Positions 35,388 to 44,465 of a stretch of DNA of 64,000 bases are shown piece by piece. Position numbers and translations under genes: made by a program. This stretch comes from Rhizobium terrae. Lineage in GTDB: Bacteria; Pseudomonadota; Alphaproteobacteria; Rhizobiales; Rhizobiaceae. The notes beneath the pieces are model-generated. The model searched no databases. It worked only from the letters and a program-made list of their open reading frames with translations, and had not been told where the DNA came from. The stretch covers positions 1 to 64,000 of the forward strand of contig NZ_QJKM01000004.1 in NCBI RefSeq assembly GCF_003425685.1, in the 5' to 3' direction. The stretch's first letter is position 1; each line of letters opens with the position of its first letter.

Positions 35388-36737
35388 TCAGACCGTTTCG
35401 AGATAGGTACCGTATTCGAAGGGCGTCAGCCGGGTGGCGAAGGCTTCGAGTTCCTGCCGCTTGCAGGCCACGAGACCGGTGCGCAGGACCGGCGGAAAGA
35501 TCTCTGCGACATTTGGACCGGCTTCGAAGGCATCTATCGACGACTGCCAGTCCAGCGGCAGCCGAGGCAGATCGTCGGCATAGGCATCCTTGCTGCGCGG
35601 TTCGCCGGGAGCGAGTTTCTTGCGGATGCCGTTCAGCGCGGCTCCCAGCACGGCGGCCATCACAAGGTAGGGATTGGCATCGGCGCCTGCGACGCGATGT
35701 TCGATGCGCCTTGCCTTGCCATCGCCGCCGGGTATGCGGATCGCCACCATGCGGTTCTCATAGCCCCAAGCAACGGCTGTCGGTGCGTAGGAATTCGGAC
35801 GGAGCCGCCGGTAAGAATTGAAATGCGGCGCGAATATCAGGGTGCTCTCTGCCATGGCGGCCAGCATGCCGCCGACGGCATGGCGCATCATTTCGGTCCC
35901 TTCGGGGCCACCATTGTCAAAAACGTTCTTGCCGTCCCTGTCGATCAGGCTGAAATGGATATGAAAACCGCTGCCCGAGCAATGGGCGTAAGGCTTGGCC
36001 ATGAAGCAGGCGGCCAGCCCGTGCCTGCGGGCGATACCCTTGACGGTACGCTTGAAGAAAAGCGCGTCGTCCGCCGCCATCAGGGCATCGGCACGGTGGT
36101 TGAGATTGATCTCGAACTGGCCGATGCCGTTTTCGGCAATCGCCGCATCCGCCGGAATGCCCTGCTCATGGCAGGCGACATAGACGTCGTGGATGAAGGC
36201 TTCGAAATGATCGACCTCGTCCATATCCATCGCGGCGGCGGTTTCGAGCCGGCGTCCGGTGAAGGGGGAGATCGGCCCGAGTGGCATGTCCGATTTCGGA
36301 TCCATCAGATAGAATTCGAGTTCCGTCGCGGTGACCGGCGTCAGGCCAAGCTCCTTAAATCCATCAAGCACCGATGCAAGGACGCGGCGCGGATCGCCGA
36401 GGAAGGGAGTTCCGTGCTCGTCCCTCAGCCAGACCGGCAGCATCGCCGTCGGCTCGGCGGTCCAGCGCATGGCCATCGGCATGCGGCCGATCCAGTCGCA
36501 GCGGCCGTCGGCATCACCCGTCTCGAACACCATCGGATTGCCCTCGATGTCCTTGCCCCAGATATCGAGGCCGGGCACGGAAAGCGGCATGCGCAAACCG
36601 CCTTCGAGCACCTTTCTCGCTTGTTCCCGGGGAATGCGCTTGCCGCGCATGATGCCGTTCAGGTCGCAGATGGCGGCCCTGATGCTGGAGATCTCGGGAT
36701 TTGCGTCGAGCCATTGCAATGCACCAGCTATGTCCAT
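35388..36737 (-). CDS. Glutamine-synthetase-family enzyme, PuuA-like (gamma-glutamylamine synthetase)
   Basis: 449 aa. GS family with N-terminal beta-grasp (SIRAAICDLNGIMRGKRIPRE) and catalytic domain: ATELEFYLMD, GQFEINLNHRADAL, CFMAKPYAHCSGSGFHIHFS, SYRRLRPNSYAP and the adenylate-binding ENRMVAIRIPGG. The length and the short FHIHFS form are typical of PuuA/GlnT-like enzymes that ligate glutamate to amines. It likely acts with the PuuC-like dehydrogenase 37 bp upstream in the same operon, protecting an amine as a gamma-glutamyl amide before aldehyde oxidation. No PuuB oxidase or PuuD hydrolase is nearby. Confidence 0.88.
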   Translation of the reverse strand: MDIAGALQWLDANPEISSIRAAICDLNGIMRGKRIPREQARKVLEGGLRMPLSVPGLDIWGKDIEGNPMVFETGDADGRCDWIGRMPMAMRWTAEPTAMLPVWLRDEHGTPFLGDPRRVLASVLDGFKELGLTPVTATELEFYLMDPKSDMPLGPISPFTGRRLETAAAMDMDEVDHFEAFIHDVYVACHEQGIPADAAIAENGIGQFEINLNHRADALMAADDALFFKRTVKGIARRHGLAACFMAKPYAHCSGSGFHIHFSLIDRDGKNVFDNGGPEGTEMMRHAVGGMLAAMAESTLIFAPHFNSYRRLRPNSYAPTAVAWGYENRMVAIRIPGGDGKARRIEHRVAGADANPYLVMAAVLGAALNGIRKKLAPGEPRSKDAYADDLPRLPLDWQSSIDAFEAGPNVAEIFPPVLRTGLVACKRQELEAFATRLTPFEYGTYLETV

Positions 36738-36774
36738 TCTTGCGAACCTGCCTTTTTGAAAAATGGAAGTAGTA

Positions 36775-38262
36775 TCAGGTCCGGTAACGGACCCAGGTGG
36801 TCTTCAGGGCGGTGTATTTCTCGATAGCATGCCGCGAGAGGTCCCGTCCCGAGCCGGATTGCTTGAAGCCGCCGAACGGCACCGCGGGACTGACCGGATC
36901 GACAACATTGACGGCCACGACGCCGGCATTGAGGCGCGAAGATACGCGATGTGCCCGCGAAAGGTCGTCGGTGAAGATCGATGCAGCCAGACCATAGATG
37001 CTGTCGTTGGCCATGCGGATCGCCTCGTCTTCCTCGCGGAACCGAATGACGGAGAGCACCGGGCCGAAAATCTCGTCCCGGGCAATCGTCGCATCGGGCC
37101 GCACGTCTGCAAAGATCGTCGGTTCGATGAAGCTGCCTTTGCCGTTGACGGACGTTGTCTTGCCGCCGGTCACCAGTGTCGCGCCCTTGCCGCCCTCCTC
37201 GATAAAACGCATGACGTTGCGCGCATGGTTTGCATCGACCATCGCACCGAGCCCCGATCTGGTGTCGAGCGGATCTCCGGGCAGGTAACCCGGAATGCGT
37301 TTCAGCAGCAAGTCGAGGAAGGCTTTCTCGATGCTTTCATGCACGAACAGCCGCGACGAAGCCGAGCAGACCTGGCCTTGGTTGTAGAAAATGCCGCTGG
37401 CGACCTGATCGGCTGCCGCCTCCAGATCCTGGCAGTCGGGGAAAACGATAACCGGTGACTTGCCGCCGCATTCGAGCCAGACCTGCTTCATGTTGGTTTC
37501 GCCGGCATACCGCAGGAACAGCTTGCCGACCGCAGTCGAGCCGGTAAAAGCGAGGCAATCGACATCCATATGACGGCCGAGCGCCTGGCCCGCCGTCTCG
37601 CCGAAGCCGGGCACGACGTTCAGCACGCCTTCCGGCAACCCGGCTTCCAGCGCCAGCTCGGCAAGGCGGATTGCGGTGAAGGGCGATTGTTCGGCCGGCT
37701 TCAACACCACGCTATTGCCTGCGGCAAGCGCCGGCGCGCATTTCCACACGGCCATGTTCAACGGGAAATTCCACGGTACCACGGCACCGACGACGCCGAG
37801 CGGCACACGGCGGATCATGCCGATATTGCCTTCCGGCAGCGGAGCCATCTCGTCATAAACCTTGTCAGCCTCCTCCGCATGCCATTGCAGGATGTTGATG
37901 GCGGCCGGGACATCATTGCCGGAGGCATCGCGAACCAGCTTGCCCATATCGAGGCTTTCCATCGCCGAAAGCGCGGCCATTTCGGCGCGCATCAGTTCGG
38001 CGAGACGCAGCATGACCGTCTTGCGCTGTGCCGGCGGCCGGCGGCTCCAGCTGCCGCTCTCGAAAGAGGCTCGGGCCGAAGCGACAGCCAGGTCGATATC
38101 AACGGCACCACCTTCAGTCACCTCGGCAAGCGCCTCACCGGTCGCAGGATTGATCGAGGTGAACGACTTTCCCGAACGGGCTTCGACCCTGCGTCCGCCG
38201 ATGACCGCCTGGGTAGGAAGAGTCAGCGAGCGGGCGGTTTCATGCCAGTTCCGGGTGGTCAT
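36775..38262 (-). CDS. Aldehyde dehydrogenase, PuuC-like (gamma-glutamylaminobutyraldehyde type)
   Basis: 495 aa with AAGGAGAG six bases before the ATG. ALDH hallmarks: VVPWNFPLNMAVWKCAPALA, NAD motif FTGSTAVGKLF, catalytic Glu in VWLECGGKSP, catalytic Cys in FYNQGQVCSASSRL, and EIFGPVLSVIRF. The start and PVSPAVPFGGFKQSG region are as in PuuC/AldA-type amine-derived aldehyde dehydrogenases. It oxidises an (aminoacyl) aldehyde to the acid with NAD(P). Divergent from a second ALDH across site D. Confidence 0.9.
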   Translation of the reverse strand: MTTRNWHETARSLTLPTQAVIGGRRVEARSGKSFTSINPATGEALAEVTEGGAVDIDLAVASARASFESGSWSRRPPAQRKTVMLRLAELMRAEMAALSAMESLDMGKLVRDASGNDVPAAINILQWHAEEADKVYDEMAPLPEGNIGMIRRVPLGVVGAVVPWNFPLNMAVWKCAPALAAGNSVVLKPAEQSPFTAIRLAELALEAGLPEGVLNVVPGFGETAGQALGRHMDVDCLAFTGSTAVGKLFLRYAGETNMKQVWLECGGKSPVIVFPDCQDLEAAADQVASGIFYNQGQVCSASSRLFVHESIEKAFLDLLLKRIPGYLPGDPLDTRSGLGAMVDANHARNVMRFIEEGGKGATLVTGGKTTSVNGKGSFIEPTIFADVRPDATIARDEIFGPVLSVIRFREEDEAIRMANDSIYGLAASIFTDDLSRAHRVSSRLNAGVVAVNVVDPVSPAVPFGGFKQSGSGRDLSRHAIEKYTALKTTWVRYRT

Positions 38263-38364
38263 TCAGAGCTCTCCTTCTTGAGTTTTCCAGACACACATCG
38301 ACGAAATAAGAAGACAAATCACTATTCTTTTCAACATGAACATGTAGATACAAGATGTGATATT

Positions 38365-38383
38365 GCGTGATCTGCGATCGCAC
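38365..38383. promoter_or_regulatory. Regulon palindrome, site D (divergent)
   Basis: GCGTGATCTGCGATCGCAC, centred between the PuuC-like operon (minus, 103 bp away) and the second ALDH operon (plus, 76 bp away). One site can serve both promoters. Confidence 0.82.
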
Positions 38384-38458
38384 TATATGGATGGCACAGA
38401 TAAAAGCCAAGCGGCATCGCGTCAATTCCGCGAAAATCATTTTCTCAGGGGGATCCCC

Positions 38459-39904
38459 ATGACCGGAAGCCTTAGCATAAGACCCAATTTTATCGGCGGC
38501 GTGCGGGTGGCCGCGACCGGAGGAACCCGAAATATCAGCCCCTCGGATCTCTCGGATGTGATTGGCACCTATGCCGAAGGCGATGCGGCGCAGGTCGAGG
38601 CTGCCGTCACCGCGGCCCGCGCCGCCTTCCCGACATGGTCGCTATCCACCCCGCAGCAACGCTTCAACATTCTGGACAAAGCGGGCAATGAAATCCTGGC
38701 GCGGGAGGAGGAACTCGGCCGCCTGCTCAGCCGCGAAGAGGGTAAAACTCTTCCCGAAGGACGTGGCGAGGTGGCGCGTGCGGGCATGATCTTCAAATAC
38801 ATGGCCGGCGAGGCGCTGCGCAATCCGGGCGATGTACTGCCCTCTGTCCGGCCGGGAATTAAGGTGGAGGTGACGCGCGAGCCTGTCGGTGTCATCGGCA
38901 TCGTGACGCCTTGGAATTTCCCGATTGCCATTCCCGCCTGGAAGATCGCCCCGGCGCTCGCCTACGGCAATACGGTGGTGTTCAAGCCGGCCGAGCTTGT
39001 GCCGGCTTCAGCATGGGAACTCGTCGACATTCTCCACCGTGCCGGACTGCCGGGCGGCGTGCTAAACCTCGTCATGGGTGCGGGGCGTATCGTCGGCCAG
39101 GCGATCCTCGATCATCGCGACGTCGATGCCGTATCCTTCACCGGCTCGGTCGCAGTCGGCCGCTCGGCAATTGCCACCGTCGCCGGTCGTGGCGCCAAGA
39201 TGCAAGCGGAAATGGGTGGCAAGAACCCGTTTGTCGTGCTGGACGATGCCGATCTCGAGGTGGCGGTCGAGGCCGTGGTGAATGGCTCGTTTTATTCGAC
39301 CGGCCAGCGCTGCACGGCATCGAGCCGCATCATCGTCACCGAAAATATTCACGACCGCTTCGTCGCTGCCGCAAAGGCAAGGCTCGCCCATGTCAGGGTC
39401 GGTCATGCGCTGAATGCCGATACGGATATCGGGCCGGTCGTCGACAGGCGGCAGTTCGAGCAGGATCTGCGCTATATCGAACTCGCCCGCGCCGAGGGCG
39501 GCATTCTGGAGACGGGCGGCGAGGTCATCGAGCGCGATACGGACGGGTTCTTCCTGCAGCCGGCGCTGTTTTCCGGCACCGACAATTCCATGCGCATCAA
39601 TCGCGAGGAGGTGTTCGGCCCCATTGCCTCCGTTATCCGGGTGAAGGATTACGAGGAAGCGCTGGCCGTTGCCGTCGATACGGATTTCGGGCTTTCCTCC
39701 GGCATCGCGACGACATCGCTAAAACATGCGGAGCATTTCAAGCGCCATGCGCGGGCCGGCATGGTGATGGTCAACGTGCCGACGGCAGGGGTCGATTATC
39801 ATGTGCCGTTCGGCGGCATTCGCGGTTCGAGTTATGGCCCGCGCGAACAGGGCGCCTATGCGCGCGAGTTCTACACCAACGTCAAGACCGCCTACACCGC
39901 GTGA
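38459..39904 (+). CDS. Aldehyde dehydrogenase, semialdehyde type (alpha-ketoglutarate-semialdehyde-dehydrogenase-like)
   Basis: 481 aa from ATG 38459 with AGGGGGAT upstream; the frame extends 5' across the operator, so earlier starts are rejected. ALDH motifs: VTPWNFPIAIPAWKIAPALA, FTGSVAVGRS, catalytic Glu in MQAEMGGKNPFVVL, catalytic Cys in STGQRCTASSRI, EEVFGPIASVI. The group includes dehydrogenases for 2,5-dioxovalerate, succinate and adipate semialdehydes, so it may finish oxidation of the omega-semialdehyde made by the transaminases at 42070 and 46345. It overlaps functionally with the PuuC-like enzyme. Confidence 0.9.
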   Translation: MTGSLSIRPNFIGGVRVAATGGTRNISPSDLSDVIGTYAEGDAAQVEAAVTAARAAFPTWSLSTPQQRFNILDKAGNEILAREEELGRLLSREEGKTLPEGRGEVARAGMIFKYMAGEALRNPGDVLPSVRPGIKVEVTREPVGVIGIVTPWNFPIAIPAWKIAPALAYGNTVVFKPAELVPASAWELVDILHRAGLPGGVLNLVMGAGRIVGQAILDHRDVDAVSFTGSVAVGRSAIATVAGRGAKMQAEMGGKNPFVVLDDADLEVAVEAVVNGSFYSTGQRCTASSRIIVTENIHDRFVAAAKARLAHVRVGHALNADTDIGPVVDRRQFEQDLRYIELARAEGGILETGGEVIERDTDGFFLQPALFSGTDNSMRINREEVFGPIASVIRVKDYEEALAVAVDTDFGLSSGIATTSLKHAEHFKRHARAGMVMVNVPTAGVDYHVPFGGIRGSSYGPREQGAYAREFYTNVKTAYTA

Positions 39905-39911
39905 GCCCTCG

Positions 39912-41834
39912 ATGAGCGCAAAAATTGCCCGACTAAGCGGGCTTCGCCTTTATCCGCTGAAATCCGGCGCCGCGATCGATATCGCGACGGCGCAGGTAGA
40001 GCCGGAAGGTCTGGCCGGCGACCGTTCGCTGATGGTCGTGGATCAGGCCGGCGAGTGCATCACCTCCCGCCGCTTTTCCGCGTTGCTGACCCTGCGCTGT
40101 GTTCTGGAGGGAGACGAGGTGATCCTTCTCGCGCCCGGCCAACCCCCTTGCGTGTTTTCGCGTCGGGGCCTGCTGCCGGTCGTTCATGTCGCCACCCGCA
40201 TCTGGGGTCAGGAGGTCATGGTGCTCGACGCAGGAGACCGGGTGGCGGAATGGCTTTGCGACTTTCTCGGATCTCCGCTCAGGCTGGTTCTCAAGGGGCC
40301 GGATACCGTCCGACCGCTGGGTCTGGGGGACGGCGGGATCGTCAGCTTCGCGGATACGGCGCCGCTGCTTCTGATCGGCGAAGCGTCGCTGGCCGATCTC
40401 AACGCCTATATCGAGACACCGGCCGAAATAGCCCGCTTCCGTCCCAATCTCACGGTCTCCTCAACCAGCCCTTTCGCTGAGGATAGCTGGGGACGCATCC
40501 GTATCGGCGAGGTAGAGTTCGAGGTCGCCGGCGCCTGTGATCGCTGTGTAGTAACGACGCTCGATCCGTTGAGCGGCGCCGGCCGCGAAGACCGGGAGCC
40601 GCTGGCGACACTGGCGAGGCGCCGCCGCGGCATGGACGGCAAGCTCTATTTCGGGCAGTTCCTCATTCCGCGCTCGCAAGGGCGCATTTTCGTCGGCGAT
40701 ACGATCGAGATACTGTCGCGCAAGCGGTCGGTGGAGCTGGCGGAGCCGCAGCCGATGCGGCGTATTTCCCGGCAGGACGCCTCGGCGCCGGCGCGGCGGC
40801 AGGCGCAAATCTCGCTGATCTGTACCGGAACGACCCGCGAGACACCCGACATGACGACATTCCGTTTCAGGGCGGAGGACGGTTTGCCAATCGTCTATCG
40901 TGCGGGCCAGTTCGTCACCCTGCATCTCGATATCGACGGAGCATCCGTTTGCCGCAGCTATACGGTGTCGTCCACGCCGTCGCGCGTCGGCATCCTTTCG
41001 ATCACCGTCAAGCGGGCCACGGAGGGCCTCGTCTCCCGATGGTTACACGACACGCTGAAGCCGGGAGGCAGGATCATGGCCGCCGGACCGCATGGCCGGT
41101 TTCACATCGATGCGGCAGGCGACGCGCGAAAACTGTTCATGGTTTCGGCGGGAAGCGGCATCACGCCAATGATCTCGATGCTGCGCTACATCGCCGACAT
41201 GGATCTTCCGCATGACGTGACTTTTCATCACAGCGCGAGACAACGCGACGATCTGCCCTTCATGGACGAACTGGCTGCCATAGGACGCCAAATGGACGGG
41301 CGCCTACACCTTTCCTTCAACCTCACCGGAGAGGCGGATGTCTCGGCCGCGGAAAAAACCCATGCCGGTCGCTTCGATCTGGGGATGGCCAAGGCTGTTT
41401 GCCCCGATATTGCCGAACGGGTGACGATGTGCTGCGGGCCATCCGGCTTCCGGCAGGCCGTGAAGGCGATCCACCACGACGTGGCGCCCGGAGGCCTCTA
41501 TATCGAGGAGAGCTTTGGCGCCGACGGCGAAGCGTCGCCGGAAGCCGTTCCCGCGCCCTATGAGACGATTTTTGCAATGAGCGGTGTCTCCAGGCAGGGA
41601 GAGGGCACCGACACCATCCTGCAGCTTGCCCGTCAATCCGGCATCGACCTGCCGGCGGATTGCGAGGCCGGCATCTGTGGGACATGCCGGTGTCGCGTTG
41701 TTTCAGGGCAATGGCGCATTGCGCCCAATTGCGCCGATCCCGAGCGCCTGGCTCTCACTCCGGCCGAGAAGGATGCCGGCTGGGTTCTAGCCTGCAGCAC
41801 GCAGCCTATCGGCCGGATCACCATTGACCTCTGA
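39912..41834 (+). CDS. MOSC-domain molybdoenzyme fused to FAD/NAD reductase and 2Fe-2S ferredoxin domains
   Basis: 640 aa from ATG 39912. Four parts are visible. A MOSC N-terminal barrel (1-~110) is followed by a MOSC domain (~110-260) with the presumed Mo-ligand Cys212 in CDRCVVTTLDP. A ferredoxin-reductase FAD domain (~285-380) has RSYTVSS from Arg348, and an NAD domain has SAGSGITPMIS around Gly414. The plant-type 2Fe-2S domain has Cys584, Cys589, Cys592 and Cys628. YcbX-type proteins have only MOSC plus ferredoxin and borrow a reductase; mARC uses cytochrome b5. This fusion looks self-sufficient for NADH-driven reduction of N-hydroxylated substrates, an inference. It follows the ALDH by 7 bp. 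Confidence 0.88.
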   Translation: MSAKIARLSGLRLYPLKSGAAIDIATAQVEPEGLAGDRSLMVVDQAGECITSRRFSALLTLRCVLEGDEVILLAPGQPPCVFSRRGLLPVVHVATRIWGQEVMVLDAGDRVAEWLCDFLGSPLRLVLKGPDTVRPLGLGDGGIVSFADTAPLLLIGEASLADLNAYIETPAEIARFRPNLTVSSTSPFAEDSWGRIRIGEVEFEVAGACDRCVVTTLDPLSGAGREDREPLATLARRRRGMDGKLYFGQFLIPRSQGRIFVGDTIEILSRKRSVELAEPQPMRRISRQDASAPARRQAQISLICTGTTRETPDMTTFRFRAEDGLPIVYRAGQFVTLHLDIDGASVCRSYTVSSTPSRVGILSITVKRATEGLVSRWLHDTLKPGGRIMAAGPHGRFHIDAAGDARKLFMVSAGSGITPMISMLRYIADMDLPHDVTFHHSARQRDDLPFMDELAAIGRQMDGRLHLSFNLTGEADVSAAEKTHAGRFDLGMAKAVCPDIAERVTMCCGPSGFRQAVKAIHHDVAPGGLYIEESFGADGEASPEAVPAPYETIFAMSGVSRQGEGTDTILQLARQSGIDLPADCEAGICGTCRCRVVSGQWRIAPNCADPERLALTPAEKDAGWVLACSTQPIGRITIDL

Positions 41835-41985
41835 TGAAATCGGTGTGCAGTTTTTTCGCCATGTAGGCAAAATCTACGTCGCCCTCAATTTTTTAGGGTC
41901 ATTATTTTATCTTTATAAATCAGTCTAATAAGAAAAATACGTGCGCCGAAAATGCATTAACCGGGTTTTTTCCTGGAATCCTATT

Positions 41986-42004
41986 GTGCGATCTGCGATC
42001 GCGA
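41986..42004. promoter_or_regulatory. Regulon palindrome, site E
   Basis: GTGCGATCTGCGATCGCGA, 66 bp before the first aminotransferase of the five-gene operon (42070-47724). The preceding 150 bp are AT-rich and gene-free. Confidence 0.8.
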
Positions 42005-42069
42005 TATAGCGTTAGTAAAAACAAGTAATCGCCTTGTCAAAGGCGGAGCGACGCAAGGATTGGAAAACG

Positions 42070-43491
42070 ATGGACGGCCTGAGCGGCATACCGGCTGAGA
42101 GCGGCAACATGAGTCTGGTAGACAGGGATCGGGAGGCGTTTTTCCATCCCTTCACATCGATCAAGGACCAGAAGACCAACGGCGCCATCGTGATGACTGC
42201 GGCGGAAGGCTGCCGTATCCGCGATGCCTCAGGCAGCGAATATCTCGATGGCGCAGCCGGCCTCTGGTGCGTCAATGTCGGTTACGGCCGCACGGAAATC
42301 GCCGATGCGATCCATGCGCAGTCCAAGGCCCTGCCCTATTTCCACACGTTCAACACCATGGCCAACGATCCGGTCGTCCGTCTGTCGGAAAGGCTGCTGG
42401 GGCTTGCGCCGGCCAACATGAAACGGGTCTTCTACGGCTCTTCTGGCTCCGACGCCAACGACACCGCCGTCAAGATGCTGTGGTCCTACAATATCTGCCG
42501 CGGCAAGCCGGAGAAGAAGAAGATCATCTCCCGCGCCTATGCCTATCACGGCGTATCCGTTGCATCCGGCAGCCTTACCGGTGTACCGATGGTGCATCAG
42601 TATTTCGGCCTGCCTCTCGAATTTGCCAGACATGTCTCGCGGCCGGATCTCTATCGCGACGCGCCGGCACGGGGCTTTTCCTCGCAAGAGGCCTATTCTT
42701 CATTCCTGGCCCGGGAACTGGAGGAAATGATTCTTGCCGAGGGACCGGAAACCGTTGCCGGTTTCGTGGCCGAGCCGGTGATGGGCACAGGTGGCGTGCT
42801 GCCGCCGCCGAGGGGCTATTTCCAGGAGATCAAAAGGGTTCTGGACCGCTACGATATCCGCATGGTCGCCGACGAGGTGATCACCGGTTTCGGGCGTCTC
42901 GGCCAGTGGTTCGCCTGTGATAGCTACGGCATCGAACCCGATCTGATTCTTGCGGCCAAGGGCCTGACGAGCGGCTATCTGCCGCTTTCGGCCGTCATTG
43001 TCGGCGAGAAGATCTGGCGGGTGTTCGAGGCGGCCTCCGATGACGGTCGCGCTTTTGCCCATGGTTTCACCTATTCCGGCCATCCTGCCTGTGCCGCCGC
43101 GGCCATGGCCAATCTCGACATCATCGAACGGGAGAACTTGGTGCAGCGGGTCGCCGAAATCGCTCCGGATTTCCGCTCGATCTTTACCGGAAAACTGCTC
43201 GATCTCGACATCGTCGGCGACATCAGGACTGCCGGGCTGATGATGGGCATCGAACTGGTGGCAAACAAGGGCGAGAAACGTGCCTTCCCAGCGGCGGCGA
43301 AGATCGCCGGCCGTGTATCGCTCGCCGCCCGCCGCCACGGCCTGTTGCTTCGCGCCCTGCCGAATTCCGACGTGCTGGCGCTGTCGCCACCCTTCACCGT
43401 GTCGCATAAGGACATGGAGATGATTGCCGAACGCGCCCGCGCAGCTATCGTAGGCATCACCGCCGAATTGAGGCAGGAAGCGTTGTTATGA
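42070..43491 (+). CDS. Class III omega-amino-acid:pyruvate-type aminotransferase (1)
   Basis: 473 aa from ATG 42070 with AAGGA nine bases upstream. Beta-alanine/omega-amino-acid:pyruvate transaminase pattern: FHPFTSIKDQKTNGAIVM, LDGAAGLWCVNVGYGRTEIA, VFYGSSGSDANDTAVKMLW, Asp in MVADEVITGFGRLGQWFA, PLP lysine in ILAAKGLTSGYLPLSAVIVG. It should convert a terminal amine to an aldehyde using pyruvate or another keto acid. It heads an operon with a carnitine-dehydrogenase-like enzyme and BKACE, with ATGA overlap at 43488. Close paralog of the gene at 46345. Confidence 0.92.
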   Translation: MDGLSGIPAESGNMSLVDRDREAFFHPFTSIKDQKTNGAIVMTAAEGCRIRDASGSEYLDGAAGLWCVNVGYGRTEIADAIHAQSKALPYFHTFNTMANDPVVRLSERLLGLAPANMKRVFYGSSGSDANDTAVKMLWSYNICRGKPEKKKIISRAYAYHGVSVASGSLTGVPMVHQYFGLPLEFARHVSRPDLYRDAPARGFSSQEAYSSFLARELEEMILAEGPETVAGFVAEPVMGTGGVLPPPRGYFQEIKRVLDRYDIRMVADEVITGFGRLGQWFACDSYGIEPDLILAAKGLTSGYLPLSAVIVGEKIWRVFEAASDDGRAFAHGFTYSGHPACAAAAMANLDIIERENLVQRVAEIAPDFRSIFTGKLLDLDIVGDIRTAGLMMGIELVANKGEKRAFPAAAKIAGRVSLAARRHGLLLRALPNSDVLALSPPFTVSHKDMEMIAERARAAIVGITAELRQEALL

Positions 43492-44465
43492 CCGGTATAA
43501 CCTATAGATCGGAGACGATCCGCTCCGTCGCCGTTGTCGGCGCCGGGCTGATCGGCGGCGCCTGGGCAGCGTTCTTCCTTAGTCGCGGTCTTGATGTGAA
43601 GGTGTTCGATGTCGATCCGCATGGCAATGAAAAGCTGCACGAAACAGTCGCCCATGCGCTGGCTGACCTCGAGCAGCTCGGGCCGGTGAATGTAGCCGGC
43701 ACTGATCGCCTGACCTTTTCGACCGATCTCGTGGCCGTGCTCAAAGACTGCGATTACGTGCAGGAAAATGCACTGGAAAAGCTATCGCTGAAGCAGGCGC
43801 TCCTGAAGGAAATCACGGATCTGACCCCTGCCGATGTGGTGATCGGCTCCAGCACGTCATCCTTCCGGCCGAGCGAGCTGCAGGCGGGTGGCGGGGATGC
43901 AGCCCGTATCGTGGTCGCTCACCCCTTCAATCCGCCGCATCTCCTGCCGCTGGTCGAAATTGTCGCCAGCCCCGCCAGCGATCCGGCGGCGCAGGATGCC
44001 GCCTATCGTTTCTTCGAACGGCTCGGCAAGGCGCCGATCCGCATCACTCGCGAGGCCTCGGGTCATGTCGCGAACCGCATGACGGCGGCGCTGTGGCGCG
44101 AGGCGGTCCATATCGTGGCGGAGGGCATTGCCAGCGTCGAGGATGTCGACAGGGCAATCCGCTTCGGGCCCGGCCTGCGCTGGGCGATCGACGGGCCGCA
44201 CATGCTCTATCACCTGGGCGGTGGTGAGGGCGGCATCGAACATTATCTCAGGCATCTCGGCCCGGCGCAGGAAGCGCGCTGGCGCACGCTCGGCAATCCC
44301 TCGCTGACCGACGATGTTCGGCAACTCCTTGTAGATGGTGTGAAGGCGGAAGCGGCCGGTCGCAGCATTGGTGCGCTCGGCGCGCGGCGCGACCGCAATC
44401 TGATCGCCCTGCTCAAGGTACTGGAAGCGGAAGACCGCCGGCAAAGGGACGAGGCAGCGGAGTGA
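43488..44465 (+). CDS. 3-hydroxyacyl-CoA-dehydrogenase-family enzyme, L-carnitine-dehydrogenase-like
   Basis: 325 aa. NAD motif VVGAGLIGG (17-24), then DYVQENALEKLSLKQALLKE, SSTSSFRPSELQ, and the hallmark HPFNPPHLLPLVEIV. The C-terminal helical domain has GHVANRMTAALWREAVHIV and FGPGLRWAIDGPHMLYHLGG, as in carnitine 3-dehydrogenases. That group oxidises a 3-hydroxy group of a free acid rather than an acyl-CoA. The product, a 3-keto acid, is the substrate type of the BKACE encoded next with a GTGA overlap. Actual substrate unknown; a hydroxylated amino acid is plausible here. Confidence 0.88.
   Translation: MTGITYRSETIRSVAVVGAGLIGGAWAAFFLSRGLDVKVFDVDPHGNEKLHETVAHALADLEQLGPVNVAGTDRLTFSTDLVAVLKDCDYVQENALEKLSLKQALLKEITDLTPADVVIGSSTSSFRPSELQAGGGDAARIVVAHPFNPPHLLPLVEIVASPASDPAAQDAAYRFFERLGKAPIRITREASGHVANRMTAALWREAVHIVAEGIASVEDVDRAIRFGPGLRWAIDGPHMLYHLGGGEGGIEHYLRHLGPAQEARWRTLGNPSLTDDVRQLLVDGVKAEAAGRSIGALGARRDRNLIALLKVLEAEDRRQRDEAAE

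Noticed and set aside
35307..36827. 506-codon plus-strand open frame
   Set aside because: Antisense to the glutamine-synthetase-family gene and crosses operator C.
41835..41960. CCCT...AGGG with T-run as a terminator after the MOSC fusion gene
   Set aside because: The stem is only 4 bp and the T-run is in the loop, so it is too weak to call.
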